A stretch of DNA of 64,000 bases from Plotosus lineatus (taxonomy: Eukaryota; Chordata; Actinopteri; Siluriformes; Plotosidae), in the NCBI GenBank assembly GCA_024760905.1, contig CM045746.1, positions 5,142,501 to 5,206,500 on the forward strand, read 5' to 3'. The notes under the pieces were generated by a model. That model did not search any database. It had not been told where the DNA came from and saw only the letters and a program-made list of their open reading frames with translations. A program made the translations under genes and the position numbers. Within the stretch, counting starts at the first letter, position 1. The number at the start of each line of letters is the position of its first letter. Below are positions 12,401 through 23,869 of the stretch, piece by piece.

Positions 12401-15400
12401 ATAAGTGTTGATAAGCGAGTGGATGAATTTGTGGATAAATGATTGGATAAGTGTGTGGATGAGCGAGTGGATAAGTGCGTGGGTGAGTGAGTGGGTGAGT
12501 GAGTGGGTGAGTGAGTGGATGGGCGAGCGGATGGCTGAGTGGATGAGTGACTGGATGAGTGACTGGATAAGGGAGTGGATGAGCAAGTGGATGAGTGACT
12601 GGATAAGTTAGTAGATAAGCGAGTGGATTAGTTTGTGGATAAATGATTGGATGAGTGAGTGGATGAGTGCATGGATGAGCATGTGGGGGAGTGAGTGGAT
12701 GCGTTAGTGGAGTAGTGAGTGGATAAGTGCGTGTATGAGTGAGGGGGTGAGTGAATGGATTAGTGAGTGGATGAGTGCGTGTATGCATGCATGTTTGAGT
12801 GCGTGTTTGAGTGCGTGGATGAGTGCATGGATGAGTGCGTGGATGAGTGCATGGATGAGTGCGTGGATGAGTGCGTGGGTGAGTCGATTAATAAGTGGAT
12901 TAATTAATGGGTGAGTGAGTGTATGAGTGAGTGTATGAGTGAGTGGATGTGTGAGTGGATGGGTGAGTGGATAAGTGAGGAGATGAGTGAGTGGATGAGC
13001 AATTGGATGTGTGAGTGAATGAGTGAGTGGAAGAGAGTCTGGATAAGTGAGTGGATGAGTGAGAGGATGAGTCAGTGGATGAGTTACTTGATGAGTGAGT
13101 GGATGAGCGAGTTGAAAAATGAGTAGATGAGTGAGTGGATGAGCAGGTGGATGAGCGGGTTTAGGAGCAAGTGGATGAGCAGCTGAATTACGGGGTGGAG
13201 GAGCGAGTGAAGGAGCGAGTGGATGAGCGAGTGGGTGAGTGAGTGGATGACTGAGTGGATCAGTGAGTGGATGAGTGAATCGATGGGCAAGTGGATGAGC
13301 GATTGGATGAGTGAGTTGATGAATGAGTGGATGAGTGAGTAGATGAGTAAGTTGATGAGTGAGTGGATGAGAGTCTGGATAAGTGAGTGGATGAGTGAGA
13401 GGATGAGTGAGTCGATGAGGTACTTGATGAGTGATTGGATGAGCGAGTGGAAAAATGAGTAGATGAATGAGTGGATGAGTGAGTGGATGAGTAGGTGTAT
13501 GAGCGGGTGTATAAGTGGGAGTATGAGCGGGCGGATGAGCGATTGGGTGAGCGAGTGGGTGAGCGAGTTCGTGAGCTAGTGGATGAGTGAGTGGATGAGC
13601 GAGTGGATGAGCGAGTGGATGAGCAAGTGGATGAGCGGGCGGATGAGCGGGCGGATGAGAGGGCGGATGAACGGGCGGATGAGTGAACAGGTGAGCGAGT
13701 GCGTGAGCTAGTGGATGAGCGAGTGGATGAGCGAGTGGATGAGCGAGTGGATGAGTGAGTGGATGAGCGAGTGAATGAACAAGTGGAAAAGTGAGTGGAT
13801 GGGCGAGTGGAAAAATGAGTGGATTCGTGAGTAGATGAGTGAGTGTATTAGTGAATGGATCAGATGAGTGGCTGGATGATCGACTGGATGAGTGAGTGGA
13901 TGAGTGAGTGGATGAGTGAGTGCATAAGTGAGGAGATGAGTGAGTGGATGAGCAAGTGGATGTGTGAGCGAATGAGTGAATGGATGAGAGTCTGGATAAG
14001 TGAGTGGATGAATGAGAGGATGAGTTACTTGATGAGTGAGTGGATGAGCGAGTGGATGAGCAGGTGGATGAGCGGGTGGAGGAGCGAGTGGATGAGCGGG
14101 TGGAGAAGCGAGTGGAGGAGCGAGTGGATGAGCAAGTGGAGGAGCGAGTGCATGAGCGAGTGGGTGAGTGAGTGTATGAGTGAGTGGATCAGTGAGTGGA
14201 TGAGTGATTGGGTGAGTGAATCGATGAGCAAGTGGATGAGCGATTGGATGAGGGAGTTAATGAATGAGCGGATGAGTGAGTAGATGAGCGAGTGGATGAG
14301 TGAGTAGATGAGTAAGTGGATTAGTGAGTAGATGAGTGAGTGTATCAGTGAATGGATAAGAGAAAGTGGATGAGCGATTGGGTGAGTGAGTGGATGAGTG
14401 AGTAGATGAGTAAGTGGATGATGAGTGGATAAGTGTGTGGATAAGTGAGTGAATGAGTTTGTGGATAAATAATTGGATAAGTGAGTGGATGAGTGCGTGG
14501 ATGGGCATGTGGGGACACAGTGGATGCATTAGTGAATGAGCAAGTGGATCAGTGCGTGTTTGAGTGAATGGATGAGTGAGTGGCTGAGTGAGTGGATGAG
14601 CGAGTGGATGAGCAAGTGGATGAGCGAGTGGAATAGTGAGTGGATGAGTGACTGGATAAGTTAGTGGATAAGCGAGTGGATTAGTACGTGGATTAATGAC
14701 TGGATGAGTGAGTGGATGAGTGCGTGGATGAGCATATGGAGTAGTGAGTGGATGCGTTCGTGGATGAGTGAGTGGATAAGTGCGTGTATGAGTGAGTGGA
14801 TGAGTGAGTGGGCAAGTGAATGGATTAATAAGTGGATTAGTGAGTGGATGAGTGTGTGTATGAGTGTGTGGATGAGTGCATGGGTGAGTGTGTGGATGAG
14901 TGCGTGGGTGAGTGAGTGGATTAATAACTGGATTAATGAATGGGTGAGTGAGTGGATGAGTGAGTGGGTGAGCGAGTGGATGGGTGAGTGAATGAGTAAG
15001 TGGATAAGTGAGGAGATGAGTGAGTGGATGAGCAAGTGGATGTGTGAGTGAATGAGTGAGTGGATGAGAGTCTGGATAAGTGAGTGGATAAGTGAGAGGA
15101 TGAGTGAGTGGATGAGCGAGTGGAAAAATGAGTAGATGAGTGAGTGGATGAACAGGTATATGAGTGGGTGACGGAGTAAGTGGATGAGCGGGTGGATAAG
15201 CGGGTGGAGAAGCAAGTGGATGAGTGAGTGGAGGAGCGAGTGGATGAGCGAGTGGGTGAGTAAGTGGGTGAGTGACTGGATGAGCTAGTGGATGAGTGAA
15301 TGGATGAGTGAGTGGATAAGGCAGTGGATGAATGTGTAAATGAGTTAGTGGATGAGTGAGTAGATGAGCAAGTGGCTGAGGGAGTGAATGAGTCAGTAGA

Positions 15401-18400
15401 TGAGTGAGTGAGTGGATAAGGCAGTGGATGAGTGAGTAAATGAGTTAGTGAATGAATGGGTGGATGAGTGAGTGCATGAGTGAGTGGATGAATGAGTGGA
15501 TAAGCGAGTGGATGAGCGAGTGGGTGGAGAAGTTACTGAAAGAGTGGAGAGAGAGAGTGGATGAGTGAGTGGATGAGCGAATAGATCGCGTAGTGGATGA
15601 GTGAGTGGGTGGATGAGCGAGTGGCTGAGTGAGTGGGTGAGTAAGTGGATGAGTGAGTGAATAAATGACTGGATGAGTGTGTGGATGAGTGAGTGAACCA
15701 GTTAGTGAATGAGTGAGTGGATGAGTGAGTGAATAAATGAGTGGATAAGTAAGTGGATGAATGCATGGATGTGCGAGTGGGTGAATTAGTGGATGAGTGA
15801 GTGGATGAGCTAGTGGGTGAATTAGTGGATGAGTGTGGATAAGTGAGTGGCTAAATGAGTGGTTAAATTAGTGGATGAATGAGTGGATGAGTGAGTGGAT
15901 GAGCGAGTGGATGAGCGAGTGGAGAAGTTATTGAAAGAGTGGAGAGAGTGAGTGGATGAGTGAGTAGATTAGTGAGCAGATGAGTGGGTGGATGAGTGAG
16001 CGGGTAAGTGAATGGATAAATGAGTGGATCAGTGAGTGGATGAGTTAGTGGATAAGCGAGTGGATGTGCGAGTGGCTGAGTGAGTGGGTGAGTGGATAAA
16101 TGACTGGATGAATGTGTGGATGAGTGAGTGGATCAGTTAGTGGATGAGTGAGTGAATAAATGAGTGGATGAGCGAGTGGATGAATGCATGGATGAGCGAG
16201 TGGGTTAATTAGTGGATAAATTAATGTTTCAGCGAGTGGATGAGCGAGTTGATCAGTGAGTGGGTTAATTAGTGGATGAGGGAGTGGATGAGTGAATGAA
16301 TAAGTGAAAAAATGAGTGAGTGGATGAATGAGTGTATATAAGACAGGAGGAATGAATGGATAAGGGAGCGGATAAGGGAGTAGATAAGTGAATGTATGAG
16401 ATAGTGGATGAGTGAGTCTATAAGTGACTGGATGAGGGAGTGGGTGAGTGAGTGGATGAGTGAGTGGCGAAGTGAGTGGATGAGCGAGTGGTGGAGGGAG
16501 TGTATAAATGATTGGATGAGAGAGTGGGTGAGTGAGGGGATAAGTGAGTGGATGATTGAGTGGAGGAGTGAGTGGATGAGCTGGTGAATTGGTGAGTGGA
16601 AGAGTGAATGGGTTATTGAGTGGATGAGTGAGTGGATGAGCGAGTGGATGAGCGAGTGGATGAGTGCATACATGAGCAAGTGGGTGAGTGAATGGATGAG
16701 TGAATGTATGAACGAGTAGATGAGCAAGTGGGTGAGTGAGTGGATGAGGGAGTAGAAGTGCGAGTAGGTGAACGAGTGGATTCCTGAGTGAATGAGTGAG
16801 TTTATTTATGAGTGGATTAGTGAGTTGATGAGACAGTGGATGAGCGAGTGGATAAGTGAGTGGATAAGTGAGTGGATGAGTGAGTGGGAGAGTGAGTGGA
16901 TGTGTGAGAGAGTGAGAGACAGGGTGAGCAAGAGGGTGAGCGAGAGGGTGAGCGAGTGGGTGAGTGAGTGGATGAGTAAGTGGATGGGTGAGTAGATACG
17001 TGAGTGGATGAGTGAGTGGATAATTGAGTGGATGAGTGAGTGGGTGAGTGAGTGGATGAGTGAATGGATGAGTGAGTGGGTGAGTGAGAGGGTAAGCGAG
17101 TGGGTGAGTGAGTGGGTGAGTGAGTGGGTGAGTGAGTGGGTAAGCGAGAGGGTAAGCGAGTGGGTGAGTGAGTGGGAGAGTGAGTGGATGTGCAAGAGGG
17201 TGAGCGATTGGATGAGCGAGTGGATGAGTGAGTGGATGAGTGAGTGGATGAGTGAGTGGAAGAGTGAATTGGTTATTGAGTGGATAAGTGAGTGGGTGAG
17301 TAAGTCGATAAGTGAATGGGTAAATGAGAGGATGAGAGAGTGGCTGAGGGAGTGAATGAGTCAGTAGATGAGGGAATGGTTGAGTTAGGGGATAAATAAG
17401 TGGATGAGTGAGTGGAGAAGTGAGTATATGAGTGAGTGGATGAGTGAGTGTAAGAGTGAATGGGTTATTGAGTGGCTGAGTGAGTGGATGAGTGAGTGTG
17501 TGAGTGAGTGGATATGTGAGTGGGCGAGTAAGTAGATGAGTGAATGGATCAATGAGAGGATGATTGAGTGGCTGAGGGAGTGAATGAGTCAGTAGATGAG
17601 GGAGTGGGTGAGTGAGGGGATAAATAAGTGGATGAGTGAGTGGATGAGTGAGTGGAGAAGTGAGTATATGACTGAGTGGATGAGTGAGTGTAAGAGTGAA
17701 TGGGTTATTGAGTGGCTGAGTGAGTGGATGAGTGAGTGTGTGAGTGAGTGGATATGTGAGTGGGTGAGTAAGTGGATGAGTGAATGGGTCAATGAGAGGA
17801 TGAGTGAGTGGCTGAGGGAGTGATTGAGTCAGTAGATGATGGAGTGGGTGAGTGAGGGGATAAATGAGTGGATGAAGTGAATATTGGAATGGGTGGATGA
17901 GTGAGTGGGTTAGTAAGTGGATGAGTGAGTGGGTGAGGGAGTAGATGTGCGAGTGGATGAGCAAGTGGATTACTAAGTGGATGAGTAAATGGATATGTGA
18001 GTGGATTGGTGAGTGGATAAATGAGTGGGTGATTGAGTTGATGAGACAGTGGATGAGTGAGTGGGTGAGCGAGTGGATGAGTGAGTGGATGAGGGAGTGG
18101 AAGAGTGAGTGGATAAGTTATTGAGAGAGTGAGTAGATCAGTGAGTGGATAAGGGAATAAATAATGTAGTGGATAAGTGAGTAGATAAGTGAGCGGATGA
18201 GCGAGTTGATGAGTGAGCGGGTAAGTGAAAATACAAGTGAGTGGATCAGTGAGTGGATGAGAGAGTGGATAAACAAATGGATGAGCGAGTGGGTGAGAGA
18301 GTGGATGAGTGAGTGGATAGAGTGGGTGAGTGTGTGAATGAGTGAGTGGATCAATTAGTGGATGAGCAAATGGATCAGCGAGTGGATGAGTGAGTGAATA

Positions 18401-19530
18401 AATAAGTGGATAAGTGAGTGAATGAATGCGTGGATGAGTGAATGGATGAGTTTGTGGATGAGTGCGTGGATGAGTGATTGGATGTGTGAGTGGATGAGCA
18501 AGTGGATGAGGGCGTGAAGAGTGAATGAGTCAGTAGATGAGTGAGTGGACAAGGCAGTGGATGAGTGAATCAACGAGTTCGTGGATGAGTGGGTGGATGA
18601 GTGAGTATATGAGTGAGTGGATGAGTGCATGCATGACCGAGTGGGTGAGTGAGTGGATAAGTGAATGTATGAATGAGTGGATGAGCAAGTGGGTGAGTGC
18701 GTGGATGAGTGCGTGGAGGAGTGAGTGGGTGAGTGAGTGGGTGAGTGAGTGGGTGAGTGAGTGAGTGGATGAGCGAGTGGATGAGGGAGTAGACATGCAA
18801 GTGAGTGAACAAATGGAATCCTGAGTGAATGAGTGAGTGGATAAGTGAGTGGATTAATGAGTGGATTTGTGAGTTGATGAGACAGTGGATGAGAGAGTGG
18901 ATAAGTGAGTGGATAAGTGAGTGGATGAGTGAGTGGCTGAGCGAGTGGATAAGTGAGAAGATGAGTGAGTGGATAAATGAGTGGATAAGTGAGTGGATAA
19001 GTGAGTGGATGAGTGAGTGGATAAGTGAGTGGATGAGTGAGTGGATAAGTGAGTCTCTGAGCGAGTGGATAAGCGAGTGGATGAGTGAGTGAATGAGTAA
19101 GTGGATGATTGTGTGGATGAGCGAGTGGATAAGTGCATGGATGAGCGAGTAGGAGTGAGTACATGAAAGAGTGGATGAATAAGTGGATAAATGCATGGAT
19201 GAGCGAGTGGGTGAATCAGTGGATTAACGAGTGGAGGATGAGCAAGTGGATGAAAGAGTAGATGACTGAGTAGATGAATGCATGGATGAGCGAGTGAGTG
19301 AGTTAGTGCATGAGCGAGTGGGTGAGCGAGTGGGTGAGCAAGTAAATGTGCGAGTGGGTGAGCGAGTGGATGAGCGAGTGGGTGAGTTAGTGCATGAGCG
19401 AGTGGGTGAGAAGTAAATGTGCGAGTGGGTGAGCAAGTGGGTGAGCGAGTGGATGAGTAAGTGGATGGGTGAGTGGATGAGTGAGTGGGAGAGCAAGTAA
19501 ATGTGCGAGTGGGTGAGTGAGTGGGTCTAA
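9432..19530. repeat. 12-bp satellite array, right part
   Basis: This is the same 12-bp array continuing after the SINE. Local higher-order structure is clear at 17353-17580 and 17581-17820, where a block of about 19-20 units (228 and 240 bp) is repeated with few changes. The array right after the SINE (from 9432) repeats the text seen from about 7233, which indicates larger block duplication. The stretch 16000-19500 is richer in GAGTGGGTGAGT variants with GGG runs. The array stops abruptly at about 19530 against a SINE tail. Open frames up to 639 codons on the minus strand are by-products of the period. Confidence 0.97.
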
Positions 19531-19840
19531 TTAGGATCAAGCGGTTCAGAAATTAATGAATATTTTGAAAAGTTAATTGAGCAGCATCTTGGCTCACTTT
19601 CTAGCATGTCGTGGGAGACACTCTAAAGTTATCAGTGTGATTTTGGGAATGTCTCAGCTACAAATGTAAATGAGTGCACTTCTGAAAATATTTCTGATTC
19701 TTTACTCCCATGGCCCTGTGATGGTCTGGTGAGCTGTTCAGAGTGTATTCCACCCTCATACAGAATCAGCTGCGATGGGCACCAGCCTCCCCACAACCCT
19801 AATTAGTGGTTCATAAAATGAAAAATGAATGAATGAATGA
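19531..19840 (+). mobile_element. SINE tail remnants at the satellite edge
   Basis: Bases 19535-19563 (TAATTAGGATCAAGCGGTTC and a decayed ATGAAT run) match the last 30 or so bases of the common SINE tail in this window. A second, longer tail copy at about 19708-19840 ends in GAATGAATGAATGA. No head is present in either. Confidence 0.7.
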
Positions 19841-19884
19841 CTACTGCCTATGTGTAAATAGTAAAAACATTTACTACAATATTA

Positions 19885-19886
<2 letters not shown>

Positions 19887-19940
<54 letters not shown>
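19887..19940. repeat. (TA)n microsatellite
   Basis: About 27 TA dinucleotides in an uninterrupted run. Confidence 0.98.
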
Positions 19941-19942
<2 letters not shown>

Positions 19943-20445
19943 TTTGGCCCCTTCCTGCCTGGGCTTCTTGTCCGCTGGGTGGCGGGGACGACGACTCTGG
20001 CGCTTGGGATCGCAGGGGATGAAGGCCATGTAGCCAGCTGGTATAATCGCCTTATCGGGTGTACTCTCCTCGAGCCATGTTTCACAGAAACATAGTCCTG
20101 TAGATCCCTCTGCGCTGCAATCTGAGCATGAAGCTCGTCCATCTTGTTTCGCAGGGACTGAACATTTTCAAGTAGTATGGCCGGAAGTGCTAACCAAGCC
20201 TCTCAGAGCTCCACCTGGGCTTAGCCGCTAACCGCTAGCATTGAGCTCCGTAGCATAGAATAGATAGAAGATAGAAGATTATTGCGTGCTTAGTTGCCCG
20301 AAGCTGAAGCTGCTCATAGATGAGCATAGTGCAAAACATGAACAAACAAATAAAACAAATTAAAACAAACAAAGAAACAATTTGACTCTGAGAACTCCGC
20401 GACGTCGCCCTCTGGGCAGCGCCATCTTGGAGACGTCACTCCAAC
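19941..20445 (-). mobile_element. 5' fragment of an L2/CR1-like LINE
   Basis: Read on the minus strand, the segment starts near 20440 with CCAAGATGGCGC, the kind of 5' start also seen in the L2/CR1-like element at 39130. It runs through a GC-rich leader and then, near 20165-20000, encodes an N-terminal endonuclease stretch: NVQSLRNKMDEL, then in a shifted frame ETWLEESTPDKAIIPAGY. This resembles the start of an APE endonuclease of L2/CR1-group LINEs. The copy is cut off at the (TA)n run and has at least one frameshift, so it is a dead 5' fragment. Clade is inferred from general resemblance. Confidence 0.65.
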
Positions 20446-20738
20446 TTCAATGTAAAACAGCATGATGAGTACTGTAATAAAGTTTATCCTTTTGGTATCG
20501 TTTGTTAAACATGCTACAGAACATAAAATCTCACACATAAACATGAACTTAGATACTGTACTAGAATAATAATTGAAAAAGATTTTAATACAAAAGTTCA
20601 GAGAAAGGAGAAAGTCTTATTTCTTCAGAAGAGACATCCAGCATTTTCTTTCGCTTAGCCAGGTATAAAGCTTAACTGGTAATTAAAACACACAAAAAAA
20701 AGAGGCTCATTGACAACTTGTGTGCGAATGAGTAAAAA

Positions 20739-20830
20739 TGGGCGGGACATCAGTTCAACCAATCAGCAGAAAGTAGGACAGCCATTGGCTGAATTTGAGT
20801 CACATGCCGGTTGCTGGGCAGACCACGTGT
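20739..20830. promoter_or_regulatory. candidate promoter-like motif cluster
   Basis: Within 90 bp there is a GC box (GGGCGGGAC, 20740), a CCAAT box (CCAATCAG, 20759), an inverted CCAAT box (ATTGGCT, 20784) and an E-box CACGTG (20824). It lies 3.8 kb upstream of the first recognised FAM131 exon, on the right strand for a 5' promoter, but no first exon could be joined to it. The motif content may be chance. Confidence 0.25.
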
Positions 20831-20878
20831 ACTAAACCGTGAATAGTCAAGGGCCTACCGTACTAGTGTGTATATATT

Positions 20879-20909
<31 letters not shown>

Positions 20910-20948
20910 TACTTATTCTCTCATTCACACTCTCACTTCCACTACAAT

Positions 20949-21154
20949 GTCTGTCTGTCTTCCTTTCGGCTTTTCCCTTTTACTTGGGAGTTGCCACGGC
21001 GAATCATCTGATTCGCACGTTTGATTTGGCAGAGATTTTTACATCGGATGCCCTTCCTGTCACAACACTTTTTTAGCAAGGGACAGAAACACGCTGACAA
21101 CTTTGCAGCCTACTCTTTACGAAAGTCAGCAATGGTTCTTTTACATGCCTCACA
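20949..21154 (-). mobile_element. SINE family B with RTE-type tail, 3' half (split by hAT)
   Basis: This is a minus-strand SINE whose tail (20949-21060) reads, on the minus strand, as the GATGATTCG...GGGAAAA...GCCGAAAGGAA type, the 3' end of the RTE-like LINE at 29142. The rest continues after the hAT insertion at 22471-22613. An 18-bp target-site duplication with one mismatch (TCTCACTTCCACTACAAT) is seen at 20931-20948 and 22614-22631. Confidence 0.85.
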
Positions 21155-21162
21155 CCATAGAC

Positions 21163-22462
21163 CAGGGGTCGGCAACCCGCGGCTCCAGAGCCGCATGCGG
21201 CTCTTTCACCTTTCTGGTGCGGCTCCATGGCTTTTCAAAATAATGTTGTAGTTTACGGTGGCCGACGGCTGCACCACAAGCTGCTTATTTACTCACACGG
21301 CACACTCACATTTACTCCACCAATCACTGATCATCAAAAGAAAAGAAAAAAAATCTAGATTGGACATTACTGTTTCAATTCTGAAGTGGAGCCATCTTGG
21401 TGAGATCACCTTGCTTTAAGTGTTAAACAGTAATGTGATCTCACCAAGATGGCTCCACTTCAGAATTGAAACAGTAATGTCCATTCTAGCGTTTTTCATC
21501 TGAATGATGTGGGTTCCCTTCCAATGCTCTTTTAGGGTGGAAAATTACATTGATGAAAATTAAGGGTCGGTGTGGGCGGATATTTATTTGTTATGGGCGG
21601 GGTGATTTTGTGTGTGTGTCCACAAGAACACACACAAAATAACCCGCCCACACCAAAGAAATATAAAAGAGCCCTAAAGAGCTCATGGCAAGCAGCAGCA
21701 CATTGAGAGAGATTTTTTCTGCCACCGGGTTTGTAATCCAGGAGCGGAAATCACAGCTGAAGTAAGAGACGTTGGATGAGATTTGTTTATACACAGCAAT
21801 CTCCGAGTTAAATAACTGTCCTCACAGTGACAAAATAAATAACTAGGTGTGGTTCAGTCTCCACTCTGAGCATGGATCGGTCAGTGCAGCACGAAGGATT
21901 AATATAATTTAAAAGAATGTTGAGCAGACTCCTCCTTAAAATAACTTTTCATATACTTTTCTGTGTTGTTGTCATTTTTGTAAATTAAAACTATGACAAA
22001 ACAACATTAATATAACAAATAAAGAAACGGAAGATCCCACGAAGGGCGTGATGGTGAGGTAGATACCCAACCCATTAACACATCTGGCTGTTCCCCGTCC
22101 CATGCTTTGTGGGATAGATATTCTTTATAAAAATACAAGAAGGACTCTGACACATTCATTCATTCATTCATTTTCTGAACTGCTTAATCCTAATTAGGGT
22201 CGCGGGGAGGCTGGAGATTTTTTTTTTTTAAATCTAAATGTTTTTGTTGCAAGCAGAATTGCAATTTAATTGTCTCTGCAGTCGTTTAAATCAATGCAAC
22301 ACATTGTTGTTTTATATTAACATGAAAGAAAAAGGGAAAAAAATTATATGCAGCGTTATTTGATTTTAAATGTCAAAAAAGGATTTGTGGCTCCCAGTGT
22401 TTTCTTTAATGTAAAAAATGGGTCTAAATGGCTCTTTGAATGGTAAAGGTTGCCGACCCCTG
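21163..22462. mobile_element. non-autonomous hAT transposon inserted in a SINE
   Basis: The termini are inverted repeats, CAGGGGTCGGCAACC at the left and GGTTGCCGACCCCTG at the right. The flanking 8-bp duplication CCATAGAC is exact (21155-21162 and 22463-22470), which is the hallmark of hAT insertion. Removing the element restores an uninterrupted SINE. The element is about 1.3 kb with no intact transposase frame. It contains a perfect palindrome (21361-21483), a second imperfect inverted repeat around 21590-21650 and a nested SINE tail piece at about 22150-22215. Confidence 0.9.
21361..21483. repeat. perfect 49-bp inverted repeat (hairpin)
   Basis: The left arm 21361-21409 and right arm 21435-21483 are exact reverse complements with a 25-bp loop. 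Flanking bases extend the pairing imperfectly (CTAGA side). The palindrome lies wholly inside the hAT element. Confidence 0.93.
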
Positions 22463-22470
22463 CCATAGAC

Positions 22471-22613
22471 AGTGAGAGACATGGCCGGCCTTTGATAACC
22501 CAGTTAGCTGCACTGGGGGGGACAGTGACAACCTTGTGGAGAGTGGGACTCGAACCCCCAACCTTTGCATCAGCGATCCAGTGCCCTATACCACTAGACC
22601 ACCACTGCCCCTC
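22471..22613 (-). mobile_element. SINE family B, 5' (head) half
   Basis: This is the tRNA-related head of the SINE split by the hAT. On the minus strand it contains the A box (GGTCTAGTGGTATAGGG) and B box (GGGTTCGAGTCC). It ends against the right copy of the 18-bp target-site duplication. Confidence 0.85.
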
Positions 22614-22630
22614 TCTCACTTCCAATACAA

Positions 22631-22632
22631 TA

Positions 22633-22671
<39 letters not shown>

Positions 22672-22680
22672 TATATATAT
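22631..22680. repeat. (TA)n microsatellite
   Basis: A TA-rich run. It is followed at 22681-22720 by a second copy of the ACTACTTATTCTCTCA... sequence that also precedes the SINE at 20907-20940. Confidence 0.9.
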
Positions 22681-22720
22681 ACACACTACTTATTCTCTCA
22701 CTCACACTCTCACTTCCACA

Positions 22721-23869
22721 CACAAATCCTTTACACTCAAAAATACAGTTCATTAAAAAAATGAAGAAAAGTGAAATTCCTGAGTGGGAGGTATAATATA
22801 ACTGTGTATGGTGCAGAATATGTCTACAGTATATATTAAAGTAACTAGGTGCAGGGCAGTGATAATAACAGCATAGGGAATAGCAACAGCGAGGAATGGG
22901 ATGTGGCAAATACATTATTATACTACTTACTAATAATAATGGTAATACTACTACTATTACTACTACTACTAATAATAATATTAATAATATATGACCAGAG
23001 AAGTGTAGTACAGTGAGATTGACTGCATGTCATACAGATGGATTCCTAGTGCAGTGACAGACCAGTAATAGATTAATGCACAGTTTGTTTGGTGTACAGA
23101 GAGAATGGTTAATGCACACTGTGATTATGGTCCAATTTGATGGAGCAGAGGGGGTTTCAACACTGGGACTGAAATCTCTCCATGATGGACAGAAGTACAG
23201 ACCCAGTGATTCTTTGTTCCATCCTCATAACCCTCTGAATGATTTTCCCAGGGCTGACAGATCAGTACTCATGGCTGATTAAATTCAGTAGTCAGAGGGT
23301 GGAAAAAAAAAATACTTCTGCTCTCACGGTATGAGCAAGCCTCTTCTGTTTATAAAACTCTCTCAATCTGCTCATAAGGCTATACTTTTGTCCACATCGG
23401 TTAGTTTTTTGTTACAACTGCCAATAGGTTATGTTTTCACATGTATTAATTTGTGTGCAACATAGCTCAAAGTGCATTTATGGTTTGGATGACTGTTCTC
23501 GATTAGGGTGCGGGAAAAATCCTTTAGATTTTAAAGGTGATCCATGCACGGATTATCCAAAAACTCAAATTTTCTAAATATGCACCAAAATGATCAAGAG
23601 CCACTAGGGAGAGACATTTCATTATAACCATGTCAAGTTATAATAATCCATTTTTGTCTGGTGGAGGTACTTCGAATGCTCTAGTCACCCCTCTAACTTC
23701 TTTATTTGAGTGTTTGTTTGTTTGTTTGTTTGTTTGTCTGTCTGTCTGGCTGTTTGGTTAATTGTTAGCAGTTTTCTGCAAAAAGTTATAACTCAATTTT
23801 GATGAATTTTTGAATTGGTGAGGTCCAGCCCAAGTAACACTCCATTATTGTGGTGAATTTTTTTTAAAG
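22721..23869. other. non-coding repeat-rich interval
   Basis: No exon was recognised. The interval holds TAA/TAC triplet runs (about 22920-22990), a (TTTG)n then (TCTG)n run at about 23708-23750, and AT-rich sequence with repeat-like phrases such as AGTTATAACTCAATTTTGAT (about 23785) that suggest an old transposon remnant. Confidence 0.5.

Noticed and set aside
16045..17964. A 639-codon open frame on the minus strand (and dozens like it in 1-19500) encoding THPL, HSLI or STHS repeats
   Set aside because: A 12-bp tandem unit without stops is open in several frames on both strands at once. The frames overlap each other, follow only the repeat and contain no domain or non-repeat start.
1..19530. 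CRISPR-like repeat array
   Set aside because: The units are contiguous with no unique spacers, the genome is vertebrate, and no cas genes are present.
19882..20142. An 86-codon minus-strand frame ending in Tyr-Ile repeats
   Set aside because: The Tyr-Ile part is the (TA)n run. The rest is a frameshifted endonuclease fragment already assigned to the LINE 5' fragment.
23076..23282. A 68-codon plus-strand frame
   Set aside because: It has no family resemblance and no splice sites that fit FAM131 phases, and it lies in AT-rich intergenic-like sequence.
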